Shown here: piece by piece, positions 16,809-26,890 of the stretch
Layout of the letters: each line of letters starts with the position of its first letter
Position numbering within the stretch: the first letter of the stretch is position 1
Assembly (NCBI RefSeq): GCF_024102715.1
Contig: NZ_JAGFJM010000012.1
Span: forward strand, 1-32,856
Reading direction: 5' to 3'
DNA: 32,856 bases
From: Nitrosomonas communis
Lineage (GTDB): Bacteria > Pseudomonadota > Gammaproteobacteria > Burkholderiales > Nitrosomonadaceae
The notes under the pieces: model-generated
Database searches by the model: none
Told to the model about the DNA's origin: nothing
Seen by the model: only the letters and a program-made list of their open reading frames with translations
Position numbers and translations under genes: made by a program

Positions 16809-18078
16809 AACCCAACGCTTGGCTATAACTGCGATAGGGCGTGTTCTGGCAGGCGCAAATCTAACAGCGGTTTTACAGGAAATATGGCGATCCAATCCGC
16901 TCCTTTCTCAGCAACAGCGAGGTGCAATTCAGGATTTGACCTATGGCGTGCTGCGTTATTACGGACAACTTGATACATTGCTCGGTTTATTGTTGGATAG
17001 AACATTACACGATCATGAGCTGCGTTACTTGTTGTTGGTAAGTTTGTATCAGTTGCAATACAGCAAAGCGCCTTCCTATGCGATTGTCGATCACGCTGTT
17101 TCTACCGCCCGCCTCGTAAGCAATAAGCGGGGTGCCCCTGGATTGGTCAATGCAGTTTTACGGAATTTTATCCGTAAGGGTTCAGCCTTATGGGAGCAGG
17201 TTAGTAAAAATGATGTGGGAAAATACTCTCATCCGCAATGGTGGGTCGATAAACTTCGCAAGCAATACCCTCAGCGCTATAAAACTATTCTGAGCGCTAG
17301 TAATCAACATCCTGCAATGACATTGCGAGTTAACTCCAGAAGAATCGGGCTTGCAGCGTACCAGAGAATGCTGGACGAGCATGGCATTAAGGCTGATTTG
17401 ATATGGGGTGTAGCGCTAAGGTTAGTTCAGCCATTACCGGTTGAAAAGCTGCCTGGATTTGCAGAAGGATTGGTGTCGATACAAGACGCTGGTGCACAAT
17501 TGGCTGCGCCGTTGCTGGATGTGCATGATGGCATGCATGTATTAGACGCTTGTGCTGCGCCTGGTGGAAAGAGTACACATTTGCTGGAATTAGCACAAAT
17601 AAGACTAACCGCGCTTGATAACGATGCTCAACGGCTGGCACGGGTAGCAGAAAATTTTGAACGCCTGGGAAATCAACCTCATCACTTAGTGTGTGGTAAT
17701 GCGCTCCACCCTGCAGAATGGTGGGATGGTCAGCCATTTGACCGAATCTTGGCAGACGTTCCCTGCAGCGCATCAGGCGTGGTTAGTCGTCACCCTGATA
17801 TCAAGTGGTTGCGGCGGCAAGCTGATTTGCCCACTTTTGCAAGCAATCAAGAGAATATTCTTAACGCTTTGTGGCAAATGCTGAAACGAGAAGGAAAGTT
17901 GTTGTATGTAACCTGCTCTATTTTTCATGAAGAAAATTGGACTTTAATTGAGAAATTTTTACACTCGCATCAAGATGCAAGTTTATTACCCTTATCGCAT
18001 TCTGATATGGTTAATGGGCAATTATTACCGAATTCTCTGCATGACGGTTTTTTCTATGCCTTATTTTATAAGGCATGA
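16801..18078 (+). CDS. rsmB: 16S rRNA (cytosine(967)-C5)-methyltransferase
   Basis: The 425-residue protein has an N-terminal NusB-like RNA-binding domain (about 1-140, with LTYGVLRYYGQLDTLL) joined to a Rossmann methyltransferase. DACAAPGGKSTHLLEL is the SAM motif. DVPCSASGVVSRHPDIKWLR holds Cys322, which in this family assists release, and YVTCSIFHEEN holds Cys372, the nucleophile. These match E. coli Cys325 and Cys375. It methylates C967 of 16S rRNA in the small subunit. Its ATG lies inside the end of fmt, so translation is probably coupled. Its 3' end overlaps the start region of the DUF4390 gene. Confidence 0.95.
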   Translation: MNKTQRLAITAIGRVLAGANLTAVLQEIWRSNPLLSQQQRGAIQDLTYGVLRYYGQLDTLLGLLLDRTLHDHELRYLLLVSLYQLQYSKAPSYAIVDHAVSTARLVSNKRGAPGLVNAVLRNFIRKGSALWEQVSKNDVGKYSHPQWWVDKLRKQYPQRYKTILSASNQHPAMTLRVNSRRIGLAAYQRMLDEHGIKADLIWGVALRLVQPLPVEKLPGFAEGLVSIQDAGAQLAAPLLDVHDGMHVLDACAAPGGKSTHLLELAQIRLTALDNDAQRLARVAENFERLGNQPHHLVCGNALHPAEWWDGQPFDRILADVPCSASGVVSRHPDIKWLRRQADLPTFASNQENILNALWQMLKREGKLLYVTCSIFHEENWTLIEKFLHSHQDASLLPLSHSDMVNGQLLPNSLHDGFFYALFYKA

Positions 18079-18679
18079 GAGGATCTGGCCGCTAAAGGGA
18101 TTGTTGCAGCTCGCGGCAACAATTCTGCTGGTTTTGTCGCTATTGTCAGCAGCGTCAGCTCGGGGACAGGGCGGGATAGAAATAAAATCGTTTGCCCTGG
18201 AAGCTACAAGAAAAAGTTACCAAATAAGTATCGATGCGGAAATCCAGCTTAATAGCACTCTGGAGCAAGCCTTAGAAAAAGGCATCACTCTTTATTTTGT
18301 ATCCAAATTTACTTTGATAGATAGCCGTTGGTATTGGCTGGATGAGGAAGTAGCTCGCAGTAAACAACGTATAGGGCTAAGCTATCATGCGCTTACCCGG
18401 CAATATCGCTTGAGTGGCCGCCGGATGATGTCACAAGGCTTTGATACATTGCAAGAAGCGCTACAGGTTCTGGGGAGACAGCATAATATGCCTATTGAAA
18501 TAAGCGTCCCGCTCAAGCCGGGTAAGGAATATGCTGCTACTTTGCAAGTATGGCTTGATATTTCCCGATTGGCCAAACCATTTCAGCTAGAATGGTTTAG
18601 TTCAGATGACTGGAATTTGAGCTCAGAAAAAAAAGAATGGCATATTAAATTGCCTGTGTTCCCTCAGAATCTCCCATAA
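18041..18679 (+). CDS. DUF4390 domain-containing exported protein
   Basis: A 212-residue protein with an N-terminal hydrophobic segment (LLQLAATILLVLSLLSAASA) that looks like a signal peptide or anchor. The DUF4390 region follows: IEIKSFALEATRKSYQISID, GITLYFVSKFTLIDSRWYWL, LSYHALTRQYRLS, then a C-terminal LQVWLDISRLAKPFQLEWFS. The start is uncertain. In-frame ATGs at 17948, 18041 and 18056 all overlap the end of rsmB, and none has a good ribosome site. I chose 18041 because it precedes the signal with a short charged lead. The gene lies between rsmB and ntrY, 9 bases before the latter, as in other betaproteobacteria. It may act with the NtrY sensor in the envelope, which is inference from linkage. 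Confidence 0.85.
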   Translation: MTVFSMPYFIRHERIWPLKGLLQLAATILLVLSLLSAASARGQGGIEIKSFALEATRKSYQISIDAEIQLNSTLEQALEKGITLYFVSKFTLIDSRWYWLDEEVARSKQRIGLSYHALTRQYRLSGRRMMSQGFDTLQEALQVLGRQHNMPIEISVPLKPGKEYAATLQVWLDISRLAKPFQLEWFSSDDWNLSSEKKEWHIKLPVFPQNLP

Positions 18680-18688
18680 AAAGAATCC

Positions 18689-20860
18689 ATGAAGTACCTC
18701 ATCACCATCGTTACGGGTCTTAGTGTTGTCATGTTGTTTTTGTTGGCAACAGCAGGTGCTAACACCGAGTTTCTTGAACGTCTTTACCGCTGGCTAATTG
18801 GCTTTAATGTGATTTTTGTATTGGTCTTGCTGGTGGTGGTGGGGTTCTTGCTATGGCGGCTGAACAGGAGGCTAAAAACACGTGTTTTTGGTTCTAGGCT
18901 GGCACTGCGCCTATTGATAATTTTTTCACTGATGGCCATTCTTCCAGGGGCATTAGTGTATGGTATTTCGGTGCAGTTTCTGGGAAAAAGTATCGAATCC
19001 TGGTTTGACGTGAAAGTTGAGCAGGCATTAGAGGGAGGACTTAATTTAGGGCAAACCATGCTTGACAATTTACTCGAAGAACTCGAGAAAAAGGCCAAGG
19101 CGACCGCATTGACATTGTCTGAATCATCCGCAATGCCATTATCTGCATTGAATCAGTTATTGGTTCAGTCACAGATACAGGAAGCAACATTGTTTAATCA
19201 AGATGGCAAGGCGATTGCTTTTTCCAGCATAGACGATATGGCGCTGTTTCCAGAAATACCCAACGCTGCTGCTATGCGGCATATCCGGATGCAGAAAAGC
19301 TACAGTGCCGTGGAATCTATTCCTGGGAAAGGGCTGTATTTGCGCGTGCTAGTTCCTGTCAATGTATTAAATCTTGATGATGATATTCGGGTGCTGCAAG
19401 TTTTGCAGCAAGTACCTGGTCTGCTGGCGGAGAATGCCGAAATTGTCCAGACGGGGTATCGCGATTACCAGGAATTAACGTTATCCCGCCAAGGACTGAC
19501 TCGACTTTATAGCGTCACATTAACATTGGCATTGTTTTTAGCACTTTTTTCTGCACTCGCCGCCGCTTTTCTTATCAGTGAAAAATTAAGCGCACCTTTG
19601 GGTATGCTGGCCGAGGGGACGAGAGCTGTAGCGCAGGGTGATTTTAGTAGGCGTCATCGCGTGCAAAGTAACGATGAGCTCGGAATACTGACAGAATCTT
19701 TCAATCTCATGACCGAGCAGCTTGAAGTGGCGCGCGCTACAGCAGAACGGAATCAGCAGGAGATAGAAAACGCCCGAGCCTATCTTGAAAGTATATTGGC
19801 CAATCTTTCTTCCGGCGTCATGGTATTCGATGAAAATTTACTGATGAGTACGGTCAATCACAGTGCTGAGCAAATTTTGCAGATTCCATTGACTAATCTG
19901 GTAGGGTTAACAATTGAAGAATGCGCAAAAAAGGAATCGAAATTACAAACGCTGGCAAAGGAAATACGAAATGGATTCAATTCGGCAGAAATGGGAGAAT
20001 GGCAACGTCAAGTATTGCATTTTAGTGAGAATAAAGATCAGGTTCTGCTTCTTCGGGGATCACACTTGCCCCAGATAACGGGAGGAGGTGTCGTTGTATT
20101 TGATGATATTACTAGCTTATTGCAAGTTCAGCGTACAGTTGCATGGGGCGAGGTTGCCCGCCGGCTTGCTCATGAAATTAAGAATCCTTTGACGCCTATT
20201 CAACTTTCTGCAGAACGTATGCAACATAAATTGATGGAAAAATTAAGCGGTCAGGATGCAAAAATTCTACAACGTTCTACTGAGACGATCGTCAATCAAG
20301 TCGAAGCACTTAAGAAAATGGTCAATGAATTCAGTGAATATGCACGTATTCCTGAATTGGAGTTTTACCAGCTAGACTTTAACAGATTGATTCGTGAGGT
20401 GCTTGCATTATATGAAACTGCAAACCCTCAATCAGAGGGGGGGCATAACATCAGAATCAACTTGGAGTTGACTGCTGATCCTTCGTTAATAAGAGGAGAT
20501 CCCGCGAGATTACGGCAAGTTATTCATAATCTGTTGCAAAACGCCCAGGATGCCTTAGTCGATGCGGTAGATCCTACGATTACAGTGCATACCGAAACAC
20601 TCTCAAATGGTATTCAGTTCAGCGTGAGTGATAATGGTAAAGGATTTGCTGAGCAAATTAAGGCGCAAGTATTTGAGCCCTATGTAACGACCAAGGTAAA
20701 AGGAACAGGTCTCGGCCTGCCGATCGTCAAGAAAATTATTAATGAACATAATGGTACAATCCAGATAGGAAATATCCGACCGCATGGAGCCAAGATTACC
20801 ATTGTTTTACCAAGATTATTATCGGATCACACCATATCGATTCCTCATCAAGTAATATAG
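18689..20860 (+). CDS. ntrY: NtrY-type membrane sensor histidine kinase
   Basis: The 723-residue kinase has membrane segments near residues 5-23, 36-55 and 72-95, a periplasmic sensing region of about 175 residues, and another segment near 272-298. A HAMP domain (EGTRAVAQGDFSRRHRVQSN) and a PAS domain (from ILANLSSGVMVFDENLLMST) follow. The kinase core has the H-box RRLAHEIKNPLTPIQLSAER with His495, the N-box RQVIHNLLQNAQDAL, DNGKGF, and TGLGLPIVKKIINEHNG. This is the NtrY/NtrY-like layout. It phosphorylates the regulator encoded 95 bases downstream. The signal is unknown; in other bacteria the pair has been tied to nitrogen, redox or envelope responses. Confidence 0.93.
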   Translation: MKYLITIVTGLSVVMLFLLATAGANTEFLERLYRWLIGFNVIFVLVLLVVVGFLLWRLNRRLKTRVFGSRLALRLLIIFSLMAILPGALVYGISVQFLGKSIESWFDVKVEQALEGGLNLGQTMLDNLLEELEKKAKATALTLSESSAMPLSALNQLLVQSQIQEATLFNQDGKAIAFSSIDDMALFPEIPNAAAMRHIRMQKSYSAVESIPGKGLYLRVLVPVNVLNLDDDIRVLQVLQQVPGLLAENAEIVQTGYRDYQELTLSRQGLTRLYSVTLTLALFLALFSALAAAFLISEKLSAPLGMLAEGTRAVAQGDFSRRHRVQSNDELGILTESFNLMTEQLEVARATAERNQQEIENARAYLESILANLSSGVMVFDENLLMSTVNHSAEQILQIPLTNLVGLTIEECAKKESKLQTLAKEIRNGFNSAEMGEWQRQVLHFSENKDQVLLLRGSHLPQITGGGVVVFDDITSLLQVQRTVAWGEVARRLAHEIKNPLTPIQLSAERMQHKLMEKLSGQDAKILQRSTETIVNQVEALKKMVNEFSEYARIPELEFYQLDFNRLIREVLALYETANPQSEGGHNIRINLELTADPSLIRGDPARLRQVIHNLLQNAQDALVDAVDPTITVHTETLSNGIQFSVSDNGKGFAEQIKAQVFEPYVTTKVKGTGLGLPIVKKIINEHNGTIQIGNIRPHGAKITIVLPRLLSDHTISIPHQVI

Positions 20861-20955
20861 CCATATGAAGAAGTGGAAGTGTGTGAGTTGTTGATTTAAT
20901 CATATTACACAAGTAGTTAGTTGCATTCCAGTCCTGAGAGGTAAATTACAATATA

Positions 20956-22218
20956 ATGGCCAACAATACGATTCTTGTTGTTGATGATGAGGTTGGCATC
21001 CGCGAGCTTTTATCCGAAATCTTAAATGATGAGGGATATCGGGTAGTTCTGGCAGAAAACGCAGAACAGGCCCGCAACTGGCGTAACCAGTCTCGCCCCG
21101 ATTTGGTACTTTTGGATATCTGGATGCCTGATACAGATGGCATCACGCTACTCAAAGATTGGGCCAATAGTGGATTACTTACCATGCCAGTAGTAATGAT
21201 GTCCGGACATGGCACCATTGATACTGCAGTGGAAGCAACACGCATTGGCGCTGTGGGTTATCTGGAAAAACCCATACCATTACAAAAGTTACTGAGTACT
21301 GTTGGGCAAGCTTTGCGTGGCGGCCAAAGTAAGCCGATTCCGACTTTTTCCCTGGTGAGTCTGGGTCGAGGGGCTTTAATTACAGAATTAAAAAAGAAAC
21401 TCGAGCAGGTCGCTAATTTGAAAGTACCTGTGCTGCTTATGGGTGAGCCTGGGGTAGGAATAGAGCACTGTGCTCATTTCTTGCATCGTATCAATACACC
21501 TTGGATTGAGCCGGAATCATTTTCATTTCTTGCGGAAAATCCAGTCAATTTGCTCGAACAGGCAAAAGATGGCCTATTGTTTCTTAGAGAAATTAGCGAA
21601 CTCAATAAACTGGAGCAAAAAGGGCTGCTCCTGCTGCTGAGTAAATTAGAAAAATTTAATGTGCGTCTAGTGTGTGCCACAACTCAGTCATTAGCTGAGT
21701 TAGCGGCGCAGGGTAATTTTAATCTTAAGTTATATGAAATTTTGAGTAATCTTTGTATCAGCTTGCCAGCACTGAGAATGCATCGTGAAGATATTCCAGA
21801 ATTAGCCAATCAAATACTCTCAAGTTATATAGAATCGGGTAAAGCGCCGTTTATTCATTTTAGTACAGCGGCATTGAATACGTTACGCAATTATGACTGG
21901 CCTGGTAATTTGACTCAATTAACAAGCGTGGTGCATTCGTTAGCTTTAACTTGTACGGGTAATGAGATTTCGGCTGACGTCGTTCAGCAAGCATTAACAC
22001 CTCCTTTACCGGCAGCAATGACAGTTGCTCCGGATATTCCCTTGAATGTATCACTGCGTGAGGCCAGAGATTTATTTGAAAAAAATTATTTTGAAAAGCT
22101 GATTGACCAAGAAGGTGGCAACATGACCCGCGTTGCCGAGCGTGCAGGATTAGAACGTACTCATCTTTATCGCAAAATAAAAACCCTGGGCATTAAGTTA
22201 CGTAGTCAGAACAATTGA
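20956..22218 (+). CDS. ntrX: NtrX-like response regulator with degenerate AAA+ domain
   Basis: A 420-residue partner of the preceding kinase. The receiver domain (1-120) is intact, with VDDEVGIRE, phospho-acceptor Asp54 in LLDIWMPD, and a conserved Lys in GYLEKPIPL. The C-terminus (about 375-418) is a Fis-type helix-turn-helix, GGNMTRVAERAGLERTHLYR. The central domain should be a sigma-54-activating ATPase but is altered. The Walker A motif reads GEPGVGIE (163-170) with Ile169 where Lys is needed, and the Walker B motif reads GLLFLREI with Arg211 in place of Asp. The GAFTGA loop that touches sigma-54 is absent, and the Walker A-B interval is only about 49 residues. It most likely works as a DNA-binding regulator without ATP-driven sigma-54 activation. 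Confidence 0.9.
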   Translation: MANNTILVVDDEVGIRELLSEILNDEGYRVVLAENAEQARNWRNQSRPDLVLLDIWMPDTDGITLLKDWANSGLLTMPVVMMSGHGTIDTAVEATRIGAVGYLEKPIPLQKLLSTVGQALRGGQSKPIPTFSLVSLGRGALITELKKKLEQVANLKVPVLLMGEPGVGIEHCAHFLHRINTPWIEPESFSFLAENPVNLLEQAKDGLLFLREISELNKLEQKGLLLLLSKLEKFNVRLVCATTQSLAELAAQGNFNLKLYEILSNLCISLPALRMHREDIPELANQILSSYIESGKAPFIHFSTAALNTLRNYDWPGNLTQLTSVVHSLALTCTGNEISADVVQQALTPPLPAAMTVAPDIPLNVSLREARDLFEKNYFEKLIDQEGGNMTRVAERAGLERTHLYRKIKTLGIKLRSQNN

Positions 22219-22375
22219 TTAATTGATGTCAATAAAAATATGAGTGAGTGTATCGGTAAATCAATATTGTAGAGCACTTCGTCTTAGGTAATAATAGCGG
22301 TTTTTGCCAACTTTTGTTGTCATGTGGCGCGGAAGATGGGTATTCTGATTTTGAATTTTTTATGGAGTAGTAAAA

Positions 22376-24391
22376 ATGGGAGCATTTGAGGATTTTAACG
22401 CGCCAGTATTCAAGAATTTGACGAGTGCTATTCGCGCCTTGGCTATGGATGCAGTAGAAAAAGCTAAATCTGGACATCCTGGTATGCCTATGGGTATGGC
22501 AGAAATTGCGGAAGTACTTTGGATTCATCATTTGCGTCATAATCCTAATAACCCCAAATGGGTTGACCGTGACCGCTTTGTTTTATCCAATGGGCATGGT
22601 TCTATGCTGCTTTATGCGCTATTGCATTTGACTGGTTATGATGTATCAATTGACGATATCAAAAATTTTCGTCAACTTCATTCCAAAACGCCTGGACATC
22701 CGGAGTATGGCTATACCCCAGGAGTAGAAACAACGACAGGTCCTCTGGGGCAGGGAATTACTAATGCGGTAGGTATGGCATTGGCAGAAAAAATTCTCGC
22801 GGATGAATTCAATCGCCCTGGTTTTGACATCGTCAATCACTATACTTATGTGTTTCTTGGTGATGGTTGCTTGATGGAGGGTATTTCACATGAAGCATGT
22901 TCTCTGGCAGGTACGTTAGAGCTAGGTAAACTTATTTGTTTTTATGACGATAACGGCATTTCAATCGATGGACATGTGGAAGGTTGGTTTACTGACGATA
23001 CACCAAAACGCTTTGAGGCTTATGGCTGGCATGTAGTGCCTAATGTAAATGGTCATGATCCAGAGGCGATCGAAGCCGCAATCGAAGCTGCTAAAAAGAA
23101 TCCAAACAAACCTTCTATGATCTGCTGTAAGACGGTTATTGGAATGGGATCGCCCAACAAAGCTAATACCCATGCAGTTCATGGTGCGGCACTGGGAGAC
23201 GAAGAGATTGCAGCTACACGCCCACATATTGGATGGCATTACCTTCCCTTTGAGATTCCGCAGGAAGTCTACGATGCATGGGATGGACGTACAAAAGGTC
23301 AGAAACTAGAGAATGAGTGGAGTCATAAGTTTGCAGAATATGAGAAGAAATATCCTGCAGAAGCAGCCGAGTTTATACGTCGTATGGCTGGGGAATTACC
23401 AGCTAACTGGTCTGAACATGTTAATGGGGTTATTAATCGGGTTAATGCCAAGGGAGAGACCATTGCAACTCGCAAAGCATCGCAAAACGCGATTGAGGGA
23501 TTGGCGCCAGTCCTGCCTGAACTGGTAGGCGGGTCAGCTGACTTGGCTGGCTCTAATCTGACACTGTGGTCTGGTTCACGTGGTGTGGCTGCAGAATCGG
23601 GCGGAAATTATATTTACTATGGTGTGCGTGAATTTGGTATGAGCGCCATGATGAATGGCTTGTCACTGCATGGCGGCATCATTCCTTATGGGGGGACATT
23701 CCTGATGTTCTCAGAGTATGCACGCAATGCCTTGCGCATGGCGGCTTTAATGAAGATCCGTAACATCTTCGTGTTTACCCATGATTCGATTGGTTTAGGT
23801 GAGGATGGTCCAACCCATCAACCGATTGAACAAACAGCAACGTTACGCCTGATACCGAATATGGATGTGTGGCGGCCATGTGATACGGTCGAATCAACCG
23901 TAGCTTGGGCACGTGCTATTGAGCGCAAGAATGGGCCGACGACACTCATTTTTAGCCGTCAAAATTTACCTTTCCAGAAAAGAGATGAAGCAACGATTAA
24001 GCTGATTGATAAAGGCGCATATGTCTTATCAGAAGCCGCTGATGGAAAATCGCAAGCAGTCATTATCGCCACTGGATCAGAAGTGGCACTGGCCATGGCC
24101 GCCCAGAAAGCATTGTCTGATGCAGGCATCCATGTGCGAGTAGTCTCCATGCCATGTGCTAATGTGTACGATCGCCAAGACCAGGCCTATCAGGAAAGTG
24201 TGTTACCAAAAGGTATTAAGCGTATCGCAATAGAGGCGGGTGTGACAGATTACTGGTATAAATATGTCGGACTTGAAGGGGAAATCATAGGTATTGATAC
24301 TTTCGGTGAGTCAGCTCCAGCCGAGGAGTTGTTTAAATACTTTGGTTTCACGGTTGAGAACGTCGTAGATGCTGTGAAGAGAATTATATAA
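22376..24391 (+). CDS. tkt: Transketolase
   Basis: The 671-residue thiamine-diphosphate enzyme transfers two-carbon ketol units between sugar phosphates in the pentose phosphate and Calvin cycles. The N-terminal domain has [19 protein letters not shown] and the TPP/Mg motif [13 protein letters not shown]...[10 protein letters not shown]. The pyrimidine domain has [18 protein letters not shown] and the signature [20 protein letters not shown]-terminal regulatory domain follows. The length is normal. GGAG lies about ten bases before the ATG. It opens the rightward carbon cluster, 70 bases before gap. The 157-base spacer upstream probably holds the promoter, though I cannot point to a convincing one. 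Confidence 0.97.
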   Translation: MGAFEDFNAPVFKNLTSAIRALAMDAVEKAKSGHPGMPMGMAEIAEVLWIHHLRHNPNNPKWVDRDRFVLSNGHGSMLLYALLHLTGYDVSIDDIKNFRQLHSKTPGHPEYGYTPGVETTTGPLGQGITNAVGMALAEKILADEFNRPGFDIVNHYTYVFLGDGCLMEGISHEACSLAGTLELGKLICFYDDNGISIDGHVEGWFTDDTPKRFEAYGWHVVPNVNGHDPEAIEAAIEAAKKNPNKPSMICCKTVIGMGSPNKANTHAVHGAALGDEEIAATRPHIGWHYLPFEIPQEVYDAWDGRTKGQKLENEWSHKFAEYEKKYPAEAAEFIRRMAGELPANWSEHVNGVINRVNAKGETIATRKASQNAIEGLAPVLPELVGGSADLAGSNLTLWSGSRGVAAESGGNYIYYGVREFGMSAMMNGLSLHGGIIPYGGTFLMFSEYARNALRMAALMKIRNIFVFTHDSIGLGEDGPTHQPIEQTATLRLIPNMDVWRPCDTVESTVAWARAIERKNGPTTLIFSRQNLPFQKRDEATIKLIDKGAYVLSEAADGKSQAVIIATGSEVALAMAAQKALSDAGIHVRVVSMPCANVYDRQDQAYQESVLPKGIKRIAIEAGVTDYWYKYVGLEGEIIGIDTFGESAPAEELFKYFGFTVENVVDAVKRII

Positions 24392-24449
24392 AACGTGTTA
24401 TCTGTACAGACAAAATAGGCATGTTTAGTAACAGTTTTTTTTTGTTTAA

Positions 24450-25463
<1,014 letters not shown>

Positions 25464-25684
25464 ATCCACAAAGAATCAAAGTAAGCATCAGATTTACTCC
25501 GGATAAATGGCTTGAAGGTTTAAACGTCATAATCGACTATATTAATAAAGGGTGATTATGAGTTTATCCGGGGTTATCTAATGCCTGTATCATAGTAGAT
25601 ATAAGTTTATCCTTTTGAGCTAGTTTGCAGTCAACAAGACTGCAAACTATTCTTATTAATATTAGTGTCTATATTGGAGTTAAT
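25464..25684 (+). promoter_or_regulatory. gap-pgk spacer with repeated TTTATCC elements
   Basis: This 221-base spacer carries the 9-mer AGTTTATCC twice in direct orientation (25561-25569 and 25604-25612) and a reversed copy, CCGGATAAA, at 25499-25507. The first direct copy and the reversed copy form a 9-base-pair inverted repeat (TTTATCCGG/CCGGATAAA). A strong hairpin listed separately follows. Such spacing suggests operator sites or a processed leader upstream of pgk. That role is inference, and no firm promoter could be marked. Confidence 0.4.
25621..25649 (+). terminator. Perfect 12-bp hairpin upstream of pgk (terminator, attenuator or processing site)
   Basis: Arms TAGTTTGCAGTC (25621-25632) and GACTGCAAACTA (25638-25649) pair without mismatch around the loop AACAA. 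The following bases, TTCTTATTAATATT, are T-rich but not a clean T-tract, so full termination is doubtful. The hairpin ends 35 bases before the pgk start codon and could act as a partial terminator, an mRNA-stabilising structure or a leader element. Confidence 0.5.
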
Positions 25685-26863
25685 GTGTCTGTTATCAAAC
25701 TCACTGATCTTGATCTGAAAGACAAGCGTGTCTTTATTCGTGCTGATCTGAATGTGCCTATTAAAGATGGCAAAGTTACATCGGATGCGCGCATTACAGC
25801 ATCTATGGCCACTATTAAATATTGCTTGGAGCGTGGCGCAAGAGTCATGGTAACTTCTCACTTAGGTCGACCTGAAGAAGGGGTATGGAGTGAGGAGAAT
25901 TCACTTAAACCCGTGGCCGACAATATTGCAGAACGCTTGGGTAAGCCAGTGCGCTTAATCAGAGATTGGATAAACGATGCAGTCGAAGTTGCACAGGGTG
26001 AGTTGGTCGTTCTGGAAAATTGCCGATTTAACAAAGGCGAGAAAAAAAACGATGATGCAACTGCACAGAGCTACGCCAAGTTATGTGACATATTTGTGAT
26101 GGATGCATTCGGTACGGCACATCGGGCTGAAGCATCAACGCATGGAATCGCAAAATATGCTCCGATAGCATGCGCAGGTATACTGCTGACAGAAGAATTA
26201 GATGCGCTGACTAAAGCGTTACTCAATCCAGCGCGGCCTATGGTTGCCATTGTGGGAGGCTCAAAAGTATCAACCAAGCTGACCGTACTTGAATCCCTCT
26301 CTGAGAAAGTAGATCAATTAGTGGTTGGTGGCGGAATTGCTAATACTTTCTTGAAAGCTGCAGGAAAGAATATTGGTAAATCTTTGTGTGAAGATGATTT
26401 AGTGCCGACTGCAAAGATGTTAATGGATAAAATGAAACAGCGTAACGCAACGATTCCAATTGCCGTGGATGTTGTAATTGGCAAGAAATTCGATGCGAAT
26501 GAACCAGCGGTGATAAAAGATGCAGATACTGTATCGAATGATGACATGATTTTCGATATTGGACCAAAAAGTGCTCAGGAACTGGCCGACATTATCATGA
26601 AGGCTGGGACAGTGGTATGGAATGGACCTGTGGGTGTATTTGAGTTTGATCAGTTTGGTGCGGGCACGCATACCATTGCCAAAGCGATTGCTGACACTAA
26701 AGCGTTTACCTTGGCCGGAGGTGGCGATACCATTGCTGCAATCCAGAAATACGGTATATACGACAAAGTCTCGTATATATCGACAGCAGGCGGGGCTTTT
26801 CTTGAATTCCTAGAAGGGAAGAAGCTCCCAGCAGTTGAAATTCTCGAATTGCGTGCACGCTAA
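25685..26863 (+). CDS. pgk: Phosphoglycerate kinase
   Basis: The chosen start is GTG at 25685, with GGAG at 25676-25679 five bases before it, giving the family-standard 392 residues beginning [20 protein letters not shown]. An ATG at 25625 would add 20 atypical residues and would start inside the hairpin. The N-domain binds 3-phosphoglycerate ([29 protein letters not shown]), and the C-domain binds nucleotide ([29 protein letters not shown]). It interconverts 1,3-bisphosphoglycerate and 3-phosphoglycerate, serving the Calvin cycle as well as glycolysis. It lies 27 bases before pyk. Confidence 0.96.
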   Translation: MSVIKLTDLDLKDKRVFIRADLNVPIKDGKVTSDARITASMATIKYCLERGARVMVTSHLGRPEEGVWSEENSLKPVADNIAERLGKPVRLIRDWINDAVEVAQGELVVLENCRFNKGEKKNDDATAQSYAKLCDIFVMDAFGTAHRAEASTHGIAKYAPIACAGILLTEELDALTKALLNPARPMVAIVGGSKVSTKLTVLESLSEKVDQLVVGGGIANTFLKAAGKNIGKSLCEDDLVPTAKMLMDKMKQRNATIPIAVDVVIGKKFDANEPAVIKDADTVSNDDMIFDIGPKSAQELADIIMKAGTVVWNGPVGVFEFDQFGAGTHTIAKAIADTKAFTLAGGGDTIAAIQKYGIYDKVSYISTAGGAFLEFLEGKKLPAVEILELRAR

Positions 26864-26890
26864 GAACTAATCCGAGAATTCTTTGCAAGA

